DNA of 11,708 nucleotides from the NCBI GenBank assembly GCA_905236685.1, contig CAJOPD010000120.1:1-11708 (forward strand). The letters are read 5' to 3'. This document shows positions 7,597-11,708 of the stretch, one piece after another. The notes under the pieces are model-generated. The model saw only the letters and a list, made by a program, of their open reading frames with translations. It was not told the DNA's origin and searched no databases. Every line of letters starts with the position of its first letter. Position 1 is the stretch's first letter. A program made the translations under genes and the position numbers. The DNA comes from an uncultured Clostridia bacterium (GTDB lineage: Bacteria > Bacillota > Clostridia > UBA1381).

Positions 7597-9543
7597 ATGG
7601 ATAAAAATCACATCAGCATAATTGTAAATAGTGAGCAAAATCATTTAAGCTGCCTTAAATCGAACTTTGTTGAAACAAAGGACGGCAAGTATTTTGAAGA
7701 TGAACATAATATTGAGGCAGCAATAACCGAAAAATCTTTTGAAAATTTAAAAGAGGTATGCACGGAAGTAAAAAACTGCTCGGACAAGGAGCTTGAATTT
7801 GAGCAAATAAGCAGCGCGTTTGTGGAAATCGAAAATAAGGGTAACCTTAAATGGTATGACGAAAATAAATACCGCGTTCATTTTTGCAGAAGTGCGTGGC
7901 TGGGCGAAGGTCAGTGGCAGATAAGCAGTTTGCGGGATTTAGGTCTTTACCAGACCTATGATATGCACCAGCATAATAATTACATAGCCTTCTCATCAAG
8001 GGGAAGCCAGACTACTGCGCGATTTTATCCGCTTGTAATGATTGAGGATATGGAATGTGGAGAAATACACTTTTTTGAAATGTCGTCATCAAGCGGCTGG
8101 TATATCGAAATCTGTATAGAGTATAACGAAAAGGGTGAGGAAACCCTGTTTGTATTCCTATCAGGAAGCTGTGAAAAGAATGACGGCTGGTACAAAGTCT
8201 TAAAGCCGAACGAGGCATACCGCACCGAAAAGGCAATTTTCGGCACGGTAAAGGGCGGTTTTGAGGACGCGGCGGCGGCTCTTACGGAATATAAGCGCGG
8301 CGGCACCCGAATTGATGCAATGCCCGTGATATTTAACGACTATATGAACTGCTGCTGGGCAATGCCGACTATCGAGAAGGAAAAGAAACTGATTGATGCG
8401 GCGGCAGAGGTCGGAGCGGAGATTTTCTGTTTTGATTCAGGCTGGCAGAAAACCGCGTTTGATGAAAGCGTACGCTATATAGGCGACTGGGATATCGCAA
8501 GGGAGCGTTTTGCGCCCGAAACCTTCCAGTACCTTATTGATTATGCAAAATCAAAGGGCCTTATTGTCGGAGCGTGGCTCGAAATTGAGGGCGTGCATAA
8601 TGAAACTGAGGCGTACGGGAAACACGGCGATGCGATATTAAAGCGCAGAGGCAACAATATAGGCTCGCCAAAATCCTTCTTTGATTTCAGGAATGAGGCC
8701 ATAAAAGATAAAATAGAAAAGGTTTTTGATAAGCTTTATGGAATGGGAATACGGTACATCAAAAACGATTATAACCAGACAATCGGTATCGGCGCGGACG
8801 GTGACAGCAGTCTGAGCGAAACGCTGAGGCAAAATCAAGAGGCATTTTTAGCTTTTATCGAATATATAGAAGGCAAATACCCCGATTTGATTGTAGAAAA
8901 CTGCGGCAGCGGCGGTATGCGCTGCGATAATGAAACACTAAGCCGATTTCATCTGCAAAGCGTAAGCGACCAGGAGGTATATACCTGTAACCCTTCGATT
9001 TTGTCGGGGGTTGCGGCGTGTCTGCCGCCCGAAAAGTCGGGAATATGGTCATATCCTTATCCTGTAAGATATGAGGACAGATTTGAATATAAGATTTATG
9101 AAGAAGACTATTCCGACGGAAAGCAAACTGCTTTCAATATGGTAAGTTCTATGCTCGGGCTCATTATGCTGTCAGGCAGGATTGACGAGAGCGATGAATA
9201 TAATAAACATCTTATAAAAGAGGCAATATCTATATATAAGAGTATTCGGGACGACTATAAAAATTCCTTCCCCATATATCCAACGGGTACTTTTCGTATA
9301 GGGGACAGCGGAATATTTACTTACGGTCTTTTAAATAAGGAAAAGAAAACGGCATATATTGCGGTATGGAAAATCAAAACAGCAGAGAGCAAAAAGGAGT
9401 TTGATTTGTCGGGATACGGCACAGTAAAAGCGGTTGAAAAGCTTTATCCCGATAAGTTTGCCGCCGAAAAATGCGGTAATTCCGTAATAGCAGAATTTAC
9501 GGGCGGCGACTGCGCAATGCTCTTAAAGGTCAGCTTCGGTTAG
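7597..9543 (+). CDS. GH36 alpha-galactosidase-type glycosidase
   Basis: 648 residues, a little shorter than the common ~720-750 residue GH36 enzymes. An N-terminal beta-sandwich (~1-235, with the 'YDMHQHNNYIAFSSRGSQTTARFYPLV' region) precedes a TIM barrel. Barrel landmarks are PVIFNDYMNCCW (~243-254), FCFDSGWQ (277-284), GDWDIARERFAPE (~296-308), GAWLEIEGVHNE (325-336), YIKNDYN with presumed nucleophile Asp391, and ENCGSGGMRCD with presumed acid/base Asp444. A short beta domain ends the protein. The family releases alpha-linked galactose, or in some members alpha-N-acetylgalactosamine, with retention. The nucleophile motif reads K-N-D where many family members have K-W-D, so substrate preference may differ from melibiase. 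No signal peptide is present: cytoplasmic. GGAGAG at 7586-7591 precedes the ATG by 5 bases. It lies 13 bases after the GH38 gene. Confidence 0.88.
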   Translation: MDKNHISIIVNSEQNHLSCLKSNFVETKDGKYFEDEHNIEAAITEKSFENLKEVCTEVKNCSDKELEFEQISSAFVEIENKGNLKWYDENKYRVHFCRSAWLGEGQWQISSLRDLGLYQTYDMHQHNNYIAFSSRGSQTTARFYPLVMIEDMECGEIHFFEMSSSSGWYIEICIEYNEKGEETLFVFLSGSCEKNDGWYKVLKPNEAYRTEKAIFGTVKGGFEDAAAALTEYKRGGTRIDAMPVIFNDYMNCCWAMPTIEKEKKLIDAAAEVGAEIFCFDSGWQKTAFDESVRYIGDWDIARERFAPETFQYLIDYAKSKGLIVGAWLEIEGVHNETEAYGKHGDAILKRRGNNIGSPKSFFDFRNEAIKDKIEKVFDKLYGMGIRYIKNDYNQTIGIGADGDSSLSETLRQNQEAFLAFIEYIEGKYPDLIVENCGSGGMRCDNETLSRFHLQSVSDQEVYTCNPSILSGVAACLPPEKSGIWSYPYPVRYEDRFEYKIYEEDYSDGKQTAFNMVSSMLGLIMLSGRIDESDEYNKHLIKEAISIYKSIRDDYKNSFPIYPTGTFRIGDSGIFTYGLLNKEKKTAYIAVWKIKTAESKKEFDLSGYGTVKAVEKLYPDKFAAEKCGNSVIAEFTGGDCAMLLKVSFG

Positions 9544-9564
9544 GTTGGGCAAAGGAGGTATAAT

Positions 9565-11478
9565 ATGGAGATATTGGGAGAATACCTTAATTTGTCGAAC
9601 GGAAAAAGAACCGAGAAGCAGGTTTTGGTAAAAAAAGAAATTTTCGGAGATGTCAGCGCGTATTACATTGACGGTATCGCCAAACACACGCTTGATAAGG
9701 ACTTCGGAGCAGGAATAGATATAGGTATCGAAAATTTGGACAGTACGGTTGCCGATTTTCGCGACGGCGAATTTTGGTGCAGTGTTCAGTTTGGAAACGG
9801 GTATTCCGATATACCCGATGAGACGCAGGGACTTTTGTATAAAAAGAAGGACGGAATTATCGGGATAATCCTGCCCGTTGTGTCCGAAAAATATAAATGT
9901 GTCCTTGCAGGAAACGAAAATTGCGTAACAGCAAAGCTTTACAGCCATTACGAGTATCTTTTTAATATAAAATGCCTCGCATTTGTTGCGGCAGAAGGCA
10001 AAAACTTTTATGAACTCGTCAAAAATTGCACAGAAACCGTGATAAAGCTTACGGAAAATAAGTGTGCGTTAAGGCGCGAAAGGCGATATCCCAAAATTTT
10101 GGAATACCTTGGCTGGTGCACTTGGGACGCTTTTAATATAAAAGTGTCCGAGGATAAGATAGAAAAAAAGCTTGACGAATTTAAGGAAAAAAATATCCCT
10201 GTAAAATGGATTATGCTTGATGATATGTGGGCAGAAGTCCGTGACTTTTACGGCAGGGATTATGAAACAAGAGGCGAAATGTTCGAGCTTATGTTTTCGT
10301 CAAAGCTTTATTCCTTTGAAGCAGACAGCAAAAGGTTCCCGAGCGGGCTTAAAGAAACCGTTTCCAAAATAAAGGAACGGGGGATTTCTGTCGGGGCGTG
10401 GTTCCCGACTACAGGATACTGGCGCGGTCTGGACCCTGACGGAGAAGCTTACAAACAATGTAAGGACTACCTTATAAGGACTGAAAGAGGTACATATGTG
10501 CCTGATTTCAAGCAGGAAAAGGCATATATGTACTTTGACACTATCAATTCCTTTCTTAAAAAATGCGGGATAGATTTTGTCAAAATAGATAAACAGAGTA
10601 TTGTAGGCAGATACTATAAAAATCTTGCTCCAATCGGCGTAGCTGCCGAGCAGTACCATAAGGCAATGGAAGCGTCTGTCGGTCAGAACTTTGATAATAA
10701 TATGATAAACTGTATGTGTATGTCCAGTGAAGATATGTGGAATAGGAGTTTTAGTCCTATAACCCGTTGCAGTGACGATTTTAAGCCTGAAAACAGTGAA
10801 TGGTTTTTGAGCCATATACTGCAAAGCACATATAACAGTGTTTTCTGGGGACATATTTACTACTGTGATTATGATATGTGGTGGACAGATGACGGGCAGG
10901 CGAAAAAGAACAGCCTGTTGCGTGCGATAAGCGGCGGGCCTATCTATATAAGCGATACTATGGATAGAAGCTGTGCGGATATCTTAAAGCCGCTGATGTC
11001 AGATGACGGAAAAATTTTAAGGTGCGACCGCCCCGCAACGCCGACAGGCGATTGTATCTTTTCCGACCCGTCAAATTCAAATTCGATTTTTAAGGTGCAG
11101 AATATTTGTGGTGACAGCGGTGCAGTAGCAGTATTTAACCTTAACAATAAAAACAAAAAAGTAAGCGGCACAATTTCGCCGTCCGATATAGAAGGCATTT
11201 CGGGCGAGGAATTTGTTGTATACGAGCATTTTTCAAAAAGTGCCGTTCTGCTTAAAAAGGACGAAACGCTTGGTGTGACCTTAAATGATAATGACGACTT
11301 TAAACTGTTTATTGTCGTTCCGTTAAAGGACGGATTTGCGCCAATCGGAAGAGTTGACAAATTTATTTCTCCCAAATCAATTAAATCCGTAAACGGTAAA
11401 GAAGTTGAGCTTTACGAAAATGGTACATATGCGGTTTGGGAGGACGGAAAACTATTATTTAAGGAGATGTCATTATGA
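9565..11478 (+). CDS. GH36 glycosidase of the raffinose synthase/Sip1 type
   Basis: 637 residues, unlike gene 3 in overall sequence. Raffinose synthase/seed-imbibition family marks are clear: YLGWCTWDAF (181-190), WIMLDDMWAEV (~215-225), GAWFPTTGYWRGLDPDG (~277-293), FVKIDKQS with presumed nucleophile Asp342, RCSDDF (401-406, acid/base Asp404 or Asp405), FWGHIYYCDYDMWW (~427-440), AISGGPIYISD (454-464), and DGKILRCDRPATPTGDCIF (~481-499). Plant members transfer galactose from galactinol. Prokaryotic members studied are alpha-galactosidases, so hydrolysis of alpha-galactosides is the likelier role here. No signal peptide: cytoplasmic. It has the best ribosome binding site of the unit (AAAGGAGG, 9551-9558, 6 bases before the ATG). 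The stop TGA overlaps the next start as ATGA, so translation of gene 5 is probably coupled. The last five codons (KEMSL) are made from the ribosome binding site and leader of gene 5. Confidence 0.87.
   Translation: MEILGEYLNLSNGKRTEKQVLVKKEIFGDVSAYYIDGIAKHTLDKDFGAGIDIGIENLDSTVADFRDGEFWCSVQFGNGYSDIPDETQGLLYKKKDGIIGIILPVVSEKYKCVLAGNENCVTAKLYSHYEYLFNIKCLAFVAAEGKNFYELVKNCTETVIKLTENKCALRRERRYPKILEYLGWCTWDAFNIKVSEDKIEKKLDEFKEKNIPVKWIMLDDMWAEVRDFYGRDYETRGEMFELMFSSKLYSFEADSKRFPSGLKETVSKIKERGISVGAWFPTTGYWRGLDPDGEAYKQCKDYLIRTERGTYVPDFKQEKAYMYFDTINSFLKKCGIDFVKIDKQSIVGRYYKNLAPIGVAAEQYHKAMEASVGQNFDNNMINCMCMSSEDMWNRSFSPITRCSDDFKPENSEWFLSHILQSTYNSVFWGHIYYCDYDMWWTDDGQAKKNSLLRAISGGPIYISDTMDRSCADILKPLMSDDGKILRCDRPATPTGDCIFSDPSNSNSIFKVQNICGDSGAVAVFNLNNKNKKVSGTISPSDIEGISGEEFVVYEHFSKSAVLLKKDETLGVTLNDNDDFKLFIVVPLKDGFAPIGRVDKFISPKSIKSVNGKEVELYENGTYAVWEDGKLLFKEMSL
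11461..11474 (+). promoter_or_regulatory. Ribosome binding site of gene 5, embedded in gene 4 and copied from or to gene 1
   Basis: AAGGAG (11461-11466) precedes the ATG at 11475 by 8 bases, the same spacing as before gene 1. Bases 11461-11478 match 69-86 at 17 of 18 positions. Weaker similarity continues upstream (TATT...TTAA, with a 4-base indel). The duplication that produced the paralogue therefore included its translation signal, which now doubles as the 3' end of gene 4. Confidence 0.8.
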
Positions 11479-11708
11479 AAAAAACAATTGGGAAAAGAAT
11501 TTTAGGGCTGTTTTTAACACTCTGTATGTTTACAGCTCTCATACCTGCATCTGTATATGCGGCGGCAGGTGACACTTTTACAGACGGTGATTTTACCTAT
11601 AAGGTTAATACCGATACAACAACTGTTACGCTTACTGCAATAGCGGTAGCGTCCCTTTCGGGTGATGTTACGGTTCCGAGCACGGTATCTGACGGCTCGG
11701 CAAGCTAT
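11475..11708 (+). CDS. Secreted LRR protein, paralogue of gene 1 (partial, cut by window end)
   Basis: The first 78 codons are present. MKKTIGKRILGLFLTLCMFT starts a typical signal peptide, with likely cleavage near VYA (about 29). The mature protein begins AGDTFTDGDFTYKV and proceeds through a strand ending VPSTVSDGSASY, matching residues ~29-76 of gene 1 at most positions. It mixes features of both gene 1 duplication copies: VTVPSTV and the TVTLT strand resemble copy 2, while SDGSASY matches copy 1. The start overlaps the stop of the GH36 gene as ATGA, placing it in the same operon. The C-terminal domain is unseen, so whether it also ends in an SGNH domain is unknown. Confidence 0.85.
   Translation, partial: MKKTIGKRILGLFLTLCMFTALIPASVYAAAGDTFTDGDFTYKVNTDTTTVTLTAIAVASLSGDVTVPSTVSDGSASY
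11674..11708 (+). repeat. 35-base exact copy of gene 1 sequence at the window end
   Basis: Identical to 276-310, running to the last base of the window. Upstream, 11650-11673 is still clearly similar to 251-275 but with mismatches. The true continuation may or may not follow the gene 1 sequence. Confidence 0.9.

Noticed and set aside
10300..10854. Minus-strand open frame of 184 codons opposite the Sip1-type GH36 gene
   Set aside because: The + strand carries continuous raffinose synthase-family motifs across this stretch. The reverse frame looks like a shadow with no domain.
4602..11478. A plant beta-galactomannan utilisation locus
   Set aside because: No beta-mannanase, beta-mannosidase or mannosyl-phosphorylase is present. 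GH38 acts on alpha-mannosides.

Overview
The window looks like part of a low-to-moderate GC Clostridia-type (Bacillota) genome, probably a gut or rumen anaerobe. The reasons are strong AGGAGG-like ribosome binding sites before every gene, a consensus sigma-A promoter, the standard code with all three stop codons in use, short Gram-positive signal peptides, and BspA-like leucine-rich-repeat (LRR_5) secreted proteins. Genus cannot be told from this sequence. I see no tRNA, rRNA, CRISPR array, insertion sequence, phage gene or terminator. No gene-free stretch reaches 300 bases.

Layout: everything is on the + strand and reads as one operon. A promoter (18-46) with a small palindrome over its -35 box precedes gene 1 (83-4579), a 1498-residue secreted protein. 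Gene 1 has a signal peptide, about 1100 residues of LRR_5-type repeats (including a tandem ~195-residue duplication), an Ig-like linker domain and a C-terminal SGNH/GDSL-type hydrolase domain. After 22 bases comes gene 2 (4602-7583), a GH38 alpha-mannosidase. After 13 bases comes gene 3 (7597-9543), a GH36 alpha-galactosidase-type enzyme. After 21 bases comes gene 4 (9565-11478), a GH36 enzyme of the raffinose synthase/Sip1 type. Its stop codon overlaps, as ATGA, the start of gene 5 (11475-11708, cut by the window end), a second secreted LRR protein that is a close paralogue of gene 1.

Reading them together (inference): the two LRR proteins are exported and may bind a polymer or cell surface, and the SGNH domain could remove an acyl group from it. 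The three glycosidases lack signal peptides and would trim alpha-mannosyl and alpha-galactosyl ends from oligosaccharides already imported. No transporter, regulator or endo-acting enzyme lies in the window, so the substrate is open. An alpha-linked galactomannan or an alpha-Gal-bearing mannose glycan fits better than plant beta-mannan.

The less ordinary points are: cytosolic glycosidases sandwiched between duplicated secreted LRR genes in one transcription unit; an LRR-SGNH fusion whose usual catalytic Asp is absent; a duplicated gene-start leader now embedded in the 3' end of gene 4; three inverted repeats clustered in the first 260 bases of gene 2; and a window end that falls exactly inside a 35-base sequence also present in gene 1.
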